Shown: positions 10,881 to 20,825 of the stretch, piece by piece | Position numbering within the stretch: the first letter of the stretch is position 1 | Layout: each line of letters starts with the position of its first letter | Assembly (NCBI GenBank): GCA_026724425.1 | Contig: JAIUCV010000349.1 | Span: 1-64,000, forward strand | Direction of reading: 5' to 3' | Origin: Erythrophleum ivorense | Taxonomy: Eukaryota; Streptophyta; Magnoliopsida; Fabales; Fabaceae | Length of the DNA stretch: 64,000 bases | Made by a program: the position numbers and the translations under genes | Notes under the pieces: model-generated | Database searches by the model: none | What the model saw: only the letters and a program-made list of their open reading frames with translations | What the model was told of the DNA's origin: nothing

Positions 10881-12228
10881 TAGTGTCAAAGGTGGGGAGC
10901 TAATAGGCACGCACTCAGACAAAGTGTAGCACATTAGTGAGAAGGAAAACGAGAATAATAGAGAAGGAAATGAGGGAGAGGGAAGAATCCAATACAATAT
11001 ATTATGTGTGTGCCAGCGCATGTTTCATAGGAAGAGCAAAGGACCACGAATTAAAAGCAGTAGAAAGAAAGCCCTCCTAGGTCGAAATGATTGCAACATA
11101 CATTTCTCTCTTAAGTCTTAATTGATATTTTTATCAAACTTTGAATTTGAACTGCATTTTTTTTCTTATTTTAAAATAGGATGGAATTGATGGATGAATG
11201 AGGGTTTAGGGGCATAATAATAGAATTCACAGGCTGTGTAAAACGAAGAAGGAAGAAACTGTGTTAGTGACAGCAAATGCTAATAGAAACAGGAGGTGCA
11301 GTGAAAGGAAGAGAGAGAGAGGGAAGTGAAGTGCTTTCTTGCGACTCGCAGCTTAAGTCTGTAATTGCGCATGGAGCACGCAGCATGCCTGCTTTCTAAC
11401 AATCCCGTTGTTTTCGCTATCTCCCATAGGCAACTCGTGGTGGCCGACTCATTCTGACAACTCTACACAAATTTTTTCTTCCTCTGCTTTACTTGTCCGA
11501 AAACAGAGAATTCGTGAGGTCTCCCACTTTGTTTCAGCATTTGTCCCTTCCTCTGTTTCTTTGTTCCAAAACAAAGCATCACTGTGTGGCAAGGCAAGCT
11601 CGTGGACAAACCATATGCCACCTTAGCTGAAAATTGACACCATTAAACGTGGACACAGTAGAAAGTAAAATTTTAACATTTGTAAGATGTAAAAACTAAC
11701 ACTAAAACAGTAAAAATGATAGGAATGATTTTCTTAAAAACATATATAAGGATCAAATTAAAAATTGATGCAATGTGTAAAAATCAAATGATTAATTTTT
11801 CCATATTTTTATGTTTCTAGTTACAAGATAACAAGTTTTTGAGACGAAATTTTTTTTCTTTAATCCGTCTCAATTTCTTTTTTCTACGGTCGTCAAGTTG
11901 TTTCCATTTGTTTCCGCTTCATAAATGTTTTTCAATTTTACGTTGAAAAATGAATGTTTAAGAAAATGTAGCGTTAAAAATGAGACAAAAGAAAACCGAG
12001 GGATAGTTGTGGGAAATAAATGATTGCTGACCAAAGTCATATGAGTTAATCGTTGGATCTGGAAAATAATGAAATAACTTGGCGCGCGGATCAGCAATAA
12101 AACCAAGAAATAAGGCCTTCTCTTATACAAAAATTTGTGATCAATTTTATTTCACGCAGTAAAATGCATTTACATCTTGTCTCAACTTAGTTATTTTGCT
12201 GAGTTAATTAAAAAAAATCAGTAGCCTA

Positions 12229-12443
12229 GCTCGTTCGGTATGTGTGTAGGAAAAGGATTTTTTTTTTCAAGTTTTATGTAATATTTACTATATTTTTATA
12301 ATTATTACTTAATAATATCTATTATTTTAATTATTTTTTAAATTAAAAATATGAGAATCATTTTTTATTGATGAAATTACTTTTTTACTTTTTATTGTTA
12401 TTTTTACATCTAACAATTTTGCATACCAAATTAGTTCTATTGA
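12229..12443. mobile_element. Possible MITE
   Basis: Weak inverted ends, ttcggtatg on the left and cataccaaat on the right, enclose about 200 bp of AT-rich non-coding DNA. The end match is only about 8-9 bp, so the call is tentative. A (TA)n run follows at about 12,583-12,607. Confidence 0.25.
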
Positions 12444-12769
12444 CAAAAATATTTATTGTAATTAGGATGCATAGATACTTTCTCTAGTCAGTCAATTTAA
12501 TGATCAACATTTTATTGAACTTTATTCATAATTAACAATACTATTATGTAAGATATCAATACATCTTGAATATACTATATGGTAATATATATATATATAT
12601 ATATATCCGTCAAGAAAATCATTTTAAAAAATTTATCAAAGAGAGCATTTAAAAATATTTGAATATAATTTTATCATATCTTCATTCAACGCAGACCATT
12701 ATTGTGATACTGAGGAATCATCCTACCACCCAACCTAATGCTCAGAAGCCAGCTTTTTTTAGTCATACT

Positions 12770-12856
12770 TGCTGTGTAGTTTGTAATATTGTGGGGTGTT
12801 TTAGAATCTCACGTTGGAAATGGATTAAGTCAACAATTTTAAAGAGTGATTCTTAC
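12770..12856 (+). repeat. LTR-like fragment
   Basis: The text gtagtttgtaatattgtggg followed by gtttta matches 24,858-24,900, where it is followed by an LTR-like sequence with a TA repeat. Only the first ~85 bp are present here. Confidence 0.4.
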
Positions 12857-13557
12857 TGAGAAATGGGGGATAAACTCGAAAAAAAATTGGAAGAGACAAA
12901 GAGATGGCTTGATCCAAGTGTTCCATGATGAAATTGTTCCCAAATTCATTCGGTTCACAGCAAAGAAAATGGAAGATAAGTTTGATATCTCTATTTATTG
13001 CCTCCGTTTTATTTGATTTCTGATTTTTGTGAATTATGAATTTCTACTCATTGCTAGGAAAAAAAGAGGCATGGTAGCCGTTGGGATTTTACTCCAAGTG
13101 TGAATTGAAGCGCCGTTTGGTATGTCAAAAGAAACTAGAAGAGAGACGGAATTCATCACCAAAATTTGTTTGGTACACAGATATCACAAGAAATGAAAAT
13201 CTATATGAAGAGAAGAGATATTGTGCACTTCTTTTTCTACCCTACTTCCTTTTTGTACCATTTTTCAAATGAAAAAATATGGATACTTCTACCCTTTATA
13301 CTATTTTTTCACATAAAAATATATTTTATTATTTTTTAACTAATTACAAAGTCAAAAAAATTATTTTCATAATTTTTTAAGTTATTAAAAAGTTTACAAA
13401 ATTAATAATATTTAATATTAAAAATAATAAATTATATAAAATTTGATAAAAAAACCATCTATATATTAATTGAAATTATTCGACCAAGTGTCAATCAGAT
13501 CAATTCCAACTAATATTGAGTAGGTGAATTCAAATGAATTCAGTGACAGTGGTACTC

Positions 13558-13583
<26 letters not shown>
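13558..13583. repeat. (AT)n microsatellite
   Basis: A pure AT dinucleotide run of about 26 bp inside a TA-rich block that continues to 13,790 and resumes at 14,520. Such TA-rich surroundings are common at florendovirus integration sites, and one such element starts at about 14,640. Confidence 0.9.
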
Positions 13584-13588
<5 letters not shown>

Positions 13589-13830
13589 AAAATTATATAT
13601 TTTTTATTATTTTATAATTATTTTTAATTATTTAGTATATAAACTAAAGATAAATAATATTACTTTAAAAAAGAATAAGAAAAAATAAAAATATTAAAAT
13701 CTTATTGCAAAAATAATTAATAATTATATTTAAAAATAATAAAATATTTTTTTATTAACAATTAATAAATTACATATATTTAAAAAAAAACCTACCATTA
13801 AGCAATTGGCAGTTGGACTATTAAACCAAC

Positions 13831-14504
13831 TAGAGTTGTCCATGAGTAAGGTTTGATCGGATATCTAGTAGGTCCAATGCCCAACCTAATAAAAATATTG
13901 GACTTGTTTTTATACTCATAACCCGATTTTACCTGAACAAACTCGATTTTATATTAGGTTAGGGCAAGTTAAGACTGTCCAAACCATTGGTTTTCTTTAT
14001 AAACTAATACTTATGATATAAAAATATCTTTATATAGACTCATAAGTATATATTTCAAAACAATTGATTTTTAGAACCCTCATATTTTTATCAGTAATAA
14101 AAAAAAGCATGTTATTATCAAATAAAATATAAGCTATACTAGCATAATTAGCTTTAAGTAAACATATGTATTTTCATTATTCAACAAAAGAAATATCAAT
14201 AAACATACATATCAATGATGAAAACAATTAAAAAGTTAGGAGAGTTTAAGTAAGTAATAAAAGTTGTAGCATGCAAAGAGAATCAAATGAAATAAAAATA
14301 AAAATAAAATATAAGATGGTAAAATATTGATAACAAAACAAGTAGTAGCCATTAGAGCGGGTTAGGCAAAATATGTATTTGTGCTGTAGTCCAGCCTGAC
14401 CCATTATAGTTTTGTTTAAAATCTTACTTATTTACATTTTCAACTCGATTCGCCCTGACCCGATTAGGGCAAGTTAGGGCCTAATGAGCCAATGAATACC
14501 TCTA
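13831..14504. mobile_element. Non-autonomous hAT element with 8-bp TSD
   Basis: The 674-bp element is flanked by a perfect 8-bp duplication, aaaccaac (13,823-13,830 and 14,505-14,512), the hallmark of hAT insertion. Terminal sequences are TAGAGTTGTCCATGAG and, at the other end in reverse complement, TAGAGGTATTCATTGG. Subterminal GGGTTAGG/CCTAACC-like motifs repeat in both orientations, as in many plant hAT MITEs. It has no transposase frame and would need a hAT transposase supplied elsewhere. Confidence 0.8.
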
Positions 14505-14639
14505 AAACCAACTGCTAATTGGTAGATATACATATATATAATATATATTTATATTTATATTAAAAATTATATATATAATATTTATATATTTTTTATTATT
14601 TTTTATTATTTATTATATAAACTAAAAATAAATAGGCTA

Positions 14640-15690
14640 TGAAATATTTGGCTCAAAATTGACTCCTCTTAACCTATAATTTATATTGTAATTATTTATA
14701 GAACTTCTAGTTTCTTCATACAACATTGGCTGTCTATTTGTTGTTCTAGAATTTGACATTGATCTATGTAACATTCTATAAGATATATCTCCATCTAAAA
14801 TTCTTATTATACTCTTTGATTTCATTTCCTGTAAAGGTGTTGGGGGTGCTAATTTAGGAAAATCCCAGTTCGCAAAGAATTATACCTCATTGTGTTTTAA
14901 TAACTTTGGTACTAAAATTATAGTTTTAAAAGGGTCTCCTATTTCTATAAGCATGGTTTGTCCTTTAGGGGATTCCTTTAAAGCTTTAAAATTCTAATGG
15001 ATTCTTGTAAGTTTGAAAGTCATCCTATGCTGAATAAGTATAGAAGTAGTTCCCTTTTCCTAAGAATCATTAGATCCTATTTCCATTACTAATCCATTTC
15101 GGGCATTAACATCTTTTAATTTTATTACATAATTCAAAAAAGTAGTCAAAATAGACTGGTTCGACATGTAAATTTGATTGTATCATTCTTACTATTGATT
15201 CATCAAATTTTACTATCTGTCTCTTATCTCTTAAGTACACTAGAATAGGTTTATTTAAACCTAATTTGAAATAAGGTTTAACCGCTACTTGAATCATTCT
15301 TAAATGCATCCAATTCCACTTTTCACTATATTTTTCTATAATATCTTTGGTGATCATGGAAATAAACTGTTTAATATTGGTTATTCCTATTTCTCTTTCT
15401 ATAATATGAGTTTCATATGAAAAATAGAAATTGGTTTTTCTTTAAATTTCATCTTTCTTAAAAGTTGGCATACTCCAATTTGTTAACTGTTCTTGTAAAA
15501 TTTTTGTGGTTATCTCTCATTCATTTAATATTTATTTATTTTCTATTTCTTTTATCTCTATTTCTCCTGTAGTAATACTACTTTCTCCTTTGTTACTAGC
15601 TAAACTGTAACTTCTTTGACTTAAGCTTGTATAATTGCTACTTCCATTATCTAAACCAACTCATTATATTGCCTTTGTCTTCTCCATTCT
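14640..15690 (-). pseudogene. Caulimovirid movement-protein region (decayed)
   Basis: The minus strand carries a 30K-type movement-protein signature. An 83-codon open stretch at 15,357-15,106 contains KPYFKLGLNKPILVYLRD and, nearer its end, HVEPVYFDYF. This pattern is characteristic of plant pararetrovirus movement domains that mediate cell-to-cell spread. Upstream in the same region is a Ser/Gln-rich N-terminal part (about 15,690-15,560), and downstream another open stretch, 14,825-14,637. Stops lie between these blocks (for example just upstream near 15,440), so no full product can be made. The region follows the primer-binding site by about 200 nt, the expected place for the first viral frame. 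Confidence 0.7.
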
Positions 15691-15823
15691 ATTCTTTCTT
15701 CTCTTATCCTAGTTTAACGAGAACACCAAGCTATTCCAACGGACTTACATATACTGTCGAGTCTGGCCTATCAGGCTTACCAACATTTCCACCAAAATAA
15801 TAGAAAACAGATTTTGAATAAGA

Positions 15824-15825
<2 letters not shown>

Positions 15826-15855
<30 letters not shown>

Positions 15856-15856
15856 G
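15826..15856. repeat. (AAT)n microsatellite in the viral leader
   Basis: About ten AAT/TAA units in a row lie just downstream of the primer-binding site on the viral strand. They probably expanded after integration. Confidence 0.85.
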
Positions 15857-15883
15857 AACTTTGTCAATTTAAAAAGATCAATA

Positions 15884-15896
15884 GGCTCTAATGCCA
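15884..15896 (-). promoter_or_regulatory. tRNA-Met primer-binding site of the pararetrovirus
   Basis: The minus strand reads TGGCATTAGAGCC, two changes from TGGTATCAGAGCC, the plant initiator tRNA-Met complement used by caulimovirids to prime minus-strand DNA synthesis. Its position between the promoter and the movement frame fits. Confidence 0.65.
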
Positions 15897-16224
15897 GATA
15901 TAAGATAAGAAACACAAAAGATTAGAAACATAAAATAAGATAAAATATGGAAGAAATATAAATAACAAGAACTAGAAAAGCAGAGCAACGGTAGTTCGCA
16001 CAGAACTGGTTGAAAGAGAGAAAGAAAGAGAAAATATAAATTTAATAATTTCTATAAAATTAAAATGTTATTGCTATAATTGAACTTAAAATCAAAATTA
16101 TATATGTAGACTTGATTACTAGGAAGAAGGCTTGAAGGTAAGAAGGGGTCAAAGGTATTTTGAAGGATAGCTTATAAGGAAGCTTCTTTCAAAATGTTTG
16201 AATGCCTCCTCCTTCAGCACTAGG

Positions 16225-16233
16225 CCTTTTATA
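16225..16233 (-). promoter_or_regulatory. TATA box of the pararetroviral pregenomic promoter
   Basis: The minus strand has CTATAAAAGGCC. In many caulimovirids the pregenomic RNA promoter has the same TATA context, TATAAAAGG. Transcription would start near 16,200, about 310 nt before the primer-binding site. Upstream of it lies a GC-richer segment (about 16,310-16,390) typical of the viral enhancer region. Activity is not known. Confidence 0.55.
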
Positions 16234-16482
16234 GACATGAAGGCCTTTATTTGCATTTCATTTTAGTTACATTTTGCTTTAATTTTCATTTCATTTTCTT
16301 TTTTAAAAGATAGTTTGTCTGTAGCCTTATGGAATCTTCACTGTTTCATCTACATGCTTTGTCTATACTTGTCAGGCCTTTTGTTTTTATGTTTTTAATG
16401 ATTATATCTATTGAATTATTCCTGTAGTAGTGTCAACAACATCTCCTGAGTGTATTTTGTAAAGGAATGCTTCTATAAAGCA

Positions 16483-17440
16483 TTAATGGCTGAATTCTAT
16501 TTTAATATCTAAGCCAAAACAATCATCCTCATTTTCTAGGAAATTATCATCATCTTCCTTTTCATGAGTAGAGGATTTGGCATTTGAAGAAATAGCCATT
16601 TGAGATGAGAAATCTTGTAACTTTTTTGTAAACAATTTAGGATCTCCAATTGCTGAAAGATCTACAAGGATTTTGCTTTGCTGTGCTAGGAAGGGCATTA
16701 TTTAGAACTCTTCTAATTCTAGCTGTATTTTTCTTTAACCAGTTATTTACCTTATTAACATCTACATATTCCTATAAATATTTATCCCACCATTTAACTC
16801 TGAATCTTCGTTCTAAGTATTTCAAAGTAGGACAGAGGGTAACACTATTAGTTATTATAAAAGTCCAACTAATAATCCAAGGGACCCGAAGATGGAAAAA
16901 GAAGTATAATGATTTTTATGCTTCTTTAAAATTTGTGGCTATTCTGAAGGCTTGATAAGCCTCAAGAATTGACTGTGGAAGAATTTGCTGTATTGGTCCA
17001 AAAATTGAGAACCAATCAAAAAATCATTTTGAAAAATCATTAGGATATTCTTTATCTAAAAAGATAAACCAAGAATGATTATAATTTCTGTAATAAAGGG
17101 CATTATACTACGCATCTCTATAATAATGATAATTATAGGAAATGAGGCCATTGTATTCTTTAAAAAATCTTGTTGCTATATGGAGTGACCATTTCCAAGA
17201 TTAGTGTGTAAAAACTTTCTTTATTTGAATTTGTGAAAATTCTTTTTCTTTAGATTGATGGGTGATTTCCACTGAATGAGAATTTATCAATATATATTCA
17301 TACAATCTTCTGTCTTTTTTTAAATTTGTTGAAATAAAATTTCAAATTCCTTCTATGAAATGAGATGGGAAGGTGGCTACAATGGTTTCTGGTATGGTAT
17401 TTTTGCATTCTTCCTATTCAAGAACACAAACATGAAGAAT
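16483..17440 (-). pseudogene. Aromatic-rich viral frame of unknown function (ORF2-like)
   Basis: From about 17,440 to 16,700 the minus strand can be read in one frame of about 245 codons with around seven stops. It is rich in W, F, Y and H (YNYHYYRDA, NHSWFIFLD, FFDWFSIFGPIQ, RVKWWDKY). A shifted continuation, MPFLAQQSKI and onward, runs 16,698-16,483 and ends in an acidic tail. No enzyme motif is visible. Its place just before the viral promoter matches the second, unexplained frame of florendoviruses. That identification is inferred from position and composition. Confidence 0.45.
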
Positions 17441-18013
17441 GTAGTTCTTGGTAATAAACTATAGTTTTTTTTCTGCGAATAGATTTTGAGTTACTAGCTA
17501 TTTGAAAATTTGAGTTTTTTGAATTGGGGTTAACTATAAAGAAAAGGTGACATAGTTTGATAGCTTCATTGTTTTGACTGGAAAGATCATAATTAAGTTA
17601 AAATATATCAAAATAATTTTAAAATTAATTATAAGTTTTATTGTATATATAATAAAATATATATACATAATTAAAATATATTTATTTTGTTTTCATATAA
17701 TTAGTGATGTGACTTATGAGTAAGGATATTTTTATTATTTTTTATTTCAATGTATTTTTATCAAATCAAACAAATAAATATAAATATAATCATTTTTATT
17801 CTATCAAATATAATTTATTTTTTCTACATTCTATTCATCTTTTCACTTTTATTTATATCATTAAAAATTCGGCAAACCAAAATAAGCCTAGAAATTGTGC
17901 GTAACGTTTTGTTGGTGATACGGTGATATGACGTCGCATAACATGGAACTGCCAAGTGTCATAACTTACACGGGAAATTGCAGACTACCTGAAGCTCCAA
18001 TATTGCCGTTTAT

Positions 18014-19176
18014 GCACCAAACGCGTCTGGATTGTCTACTTGGCAGGATGCAAAGCACGCAATGCTTTTATACGAAACGACGCCGTCTTCAATTCAATGA
18101 GATGATCTCAACCGTTTATTTCAAAATGCCATCTAGCCGTTCGTTTCATTTCATCTAAATGAGCGTTTGTAGCAGGGGGTTCTATGCTTCGCTTCGGATG
18201 CTTCTGACTTGAACTCCCTTCGACGCCGAAACAGATTAAGCATCTCCATCCAACGCGGCGGCTGTGAAGAAGTTCCCGTCACCTCCAAGTCATCTAGCAC
18301 TCGGCACCTCCAGGTCTTCTGTAGCCCACGACGTCTGTGAAGAAGCTCCAATGCAACGTTTGTGAAGAAGCTCCAACCCAAATCAAATAGGGAGATTAAA
18401 GTCTTCTTATTCGAGAGGAAAGCTCCAATGCAACGTTCGTGAAGAAGTTCCCATCACCTCCAAGTCATCTAGCACTTTGCATCTTTCACATGTTATTTCT
18501 ACATCAGATGAAGATGGTACCCAAGAGTATTTCCACTAACAAAAAGTTTGTCTTCCTGTTTCCACTAACAGAAAATTTTCGAAATCACAAAGGTGCTAAG
18601 CAAAGATTATTTAGACCAAGCAATCTCTTTTCATTATTCAGAACAAGCAATTCTTGTAAACTATACTTTCTTCATCGAGTTAACTCAAAGAATGAAATTT
18701 GCCTCAACAACTTTTTTCCATATTTCAATAACAGAGGAAAAGCTTGATTATTTCAATTAAATAAATGAAATATATAAAACTCTTTTTTATTATTTCTAGG
18801 AAAAAAATCAGATTTATGGCTAAATAGACTCACCCAATAAACAAGTTTCAAGTTGTGCTTTTATGCTTCTCTGACCTTAATGAATGGAGCCAAAATGTTG
18901 CTCTTTCCCGCCAAAATGTTGCAGCACAATACGTTGAAGGAGGAGACAATGAAACAGGGCCTGGAATGCATCATTTTCCTGCACAAAAACGCTGAGCTTC
19001 AGTTGCTTCAAGGGATGGCTGAGATTGCACCATAACGAACGGCTATGATTGCACTTTCAGATCCCAGGATTGCTCCCAAATCACGCCGTTTCATTAAATC
19101 GAAGACGGTGTCGTTTTGTATAAAAGCATCGCGTGCTTTGCATCCTGCCGAGTAGACAATCCGGACGCGCACCAAA
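18014..19176. mobile_element. Foldback/MULE-like element with ~90-bp inverted arms
   Basis: Bases 18,014-18,102 match the reverse complement of 19,090-19,176 at close to 90%; both contain aggatgcaaagcacgc and atgcttttata. The GC content of the arms and inner flanks is clearly higher than the surroundings. The interior has two copies of a 40-bp block (18,268 and 18,447, containing cacctccaagtcatctagca) and repeats of gctccaatgcaacgtt. No transposase or convincing gene was found. Confidence 0.65.
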
Positions 19177-19179
19177 CTT

Positions 19180-20820
19180 AATTGTTAGTTCCAATAGGAA
19201 TTGCAACTTTCGAATGGAATAGTTTGGTTTAAATATTATATAATACCCGATGAAAGAAAAAGTCAAAGTTTCTCACTATGATATTGGAGTTGGTGTACGT
19301 ATTTTAAGTTTCAACGGATTTATTGGTTTATACTAATGAATTATTATATGAAAATAATAAGATGGATTATTCAAGGTACATGTTTAAATCTTTTACTTAA
19401 TTTATTTGATATAATATTTTGTAACTGCAAAGTCCACATTTATTTTGTGAAAATATTAAGTGTTCATCAACGATGGCGAAGAAATCATTGAAGAATAATC
19501 TTGGAGAAAATAAAGTGAAGACTGTCAATGGTCAAAAACATTTTCTGTGAACAAGTTAATATCTTATATTCTTTTATTTTAAAAATTATTAATCATATAT
19601 CTATATTTAAATAATAATTTATCTAATTTGGTTATAAGAAATTAGATAATTTTTAGAAAGACTTAAATAATAGTATATATCTCATTGATGATTATCTTAT
19701 TATGAAATTCTAATTACTGTTAACTAGAATAATTGATAATTATTTTGAAATTTTCTAATTTTAATTAGAATAGATGATGACTATCTCGTGAGGTTTTTAT
19801 TTTAATTAGAATTTATATATAATGATAGGACAGTAAAATTACATATTAGGATATGCTTATGGTTTTGGTTAAGCAAATAGTTTGTGAAATTTACAATTGC
19901 AAGTTTCTTATAAGTATGAGTATATCTAGTAGTGAATACTATTTTCAAATAGTAAACTAGGTGAAATTATCTCATTTTATTTGTCTCATGGATATAATTA
20001 AGCAGTAGAAATGGTGGTGAATAAATTTTTTGTGCATCTAATGGATAATTATATTGCACCTTCAAATGATAAATAATATAAAGAGGTAGACACGGAAAAA
20101 TCTAAAAGGTTTGTATGTACTACCTAAAAATGTGATAAAAGTCTAATTTAATTTCCAAAATATTTATAACACAAATGAGAAGCTTTTTCCTATGGTGAAG
20201 GAATAGAATTGTAAGAAATTTTTATACTCATATGTATATATATTTGTTGAGACAAGTATGATTGGTGTGAGTAAAATTATTTTATATATCGTGTGATAGA
20301 TGTTATCTTAAATATGAAAGTAAAGGACATATATAGTAGGGGTATATCCATCATTTATTTGTTCAAAGGTTGTCAAGTTTTAAATACTTGAACCAAAAGT
20401 TGTTTGTAGATTCTCAAACCTAATACTTAATTATTAAGAGATTAATGACCCCTTATGATATTTCACACATGAGTTGAAACTATGGTGGATCAATTACTTG
20501 AATTGAGTTATCGATGCCATGAGAGTTAGATTAAAATTGTGTATTTGATTGTGCTGTATGTACTAGATATTGAAAGTTTTTATTAAATGTCATAGTATAT
20601 ATCAGAAGAAAATGATTCTAGGATTGAATTTACAAATACTTTGATATTTTATTGATGAAGAAATTGATGCTACTTAGATAGCCAATATATATATGAAGTT
20701 AAATTTGCATATATATGTTTTTTGTGTTTGTCCATAATAAAGGAGAGTTATGAACTTTGAAATAGAAATAATTGTGTAACTTGGTTCTGCCATTGGAATG
20801 AGTTTGTAGCTTAATTGTTG
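19180..20820. other. AT-rich intergenic stretch
   Basis: No open frame above background and no recognisable terminal repeats were seen. Confidence 0.5.
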
Positions 20821-20825
20821 GACCC

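Larger units (their letters stand above)
9655..11803. mobile_element. MULE-like inverted-repeat region (non-autonomous)
   Basis: About 60 bp at 9,658-9,720 match the reverse complement of 11,740-11,803 at roughly 70% by eye; both contain caatttttaattt. The inner left side has the text gccgttagcaggtg followed by ccgttaa and acgtgg, of a kind common in plant MULE termini. The interior has no transposase; it holds a direct duplication (9,876 and 10,243) and a small MITE-like insert (10,761). No target-site duplication was established. Confidence 0.35.
14637..17440 (-). mobile_element. Endogenous pararetrovirus fragment (Caulimoviridae, florendovirus-like)
   Basis: In transcription order on the minus strand the block shows: an aromatic-rich reading frame of unknown function (17,440-16,490), a pararetroviral-type promoter with a TATA box (16,225-16,233), a leader of about 310 nt, a tRNA-Met primer-binding site (15,896-15,884), and a movement-protein region (about 15,690-14,640). 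Reverse transcriptase, protease and RNase H are missing, so only about a third of a genome is present. Many stops and shifts show it is dead. Because the unknown frame precedes the promoter, the fragment spans the origin of the circular genome, which suggests integration from a circular or tandem form. Florendovirus rather than another caulimovirid genus is an inference from the unknown downstream frame and the TA-rich site. Confidence 0.75.

Noticed and set aside
10836..11021. 61-codon minus-strand frame
   Set aside because: It overlaps the MITE-like element, and the Ser/Pro/Phe-rich translation comes from a purine-rich opposite strand.
15884..15896. tRNA gene
   Set aside because: Only the 3'-end complement is present, with no cloverleaf around it; it is a primer-binding site.
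16650..16955. 101-codon plus-strand frame
   Set aside because: Antisense to the viral frame, which has the better supported composition and context.
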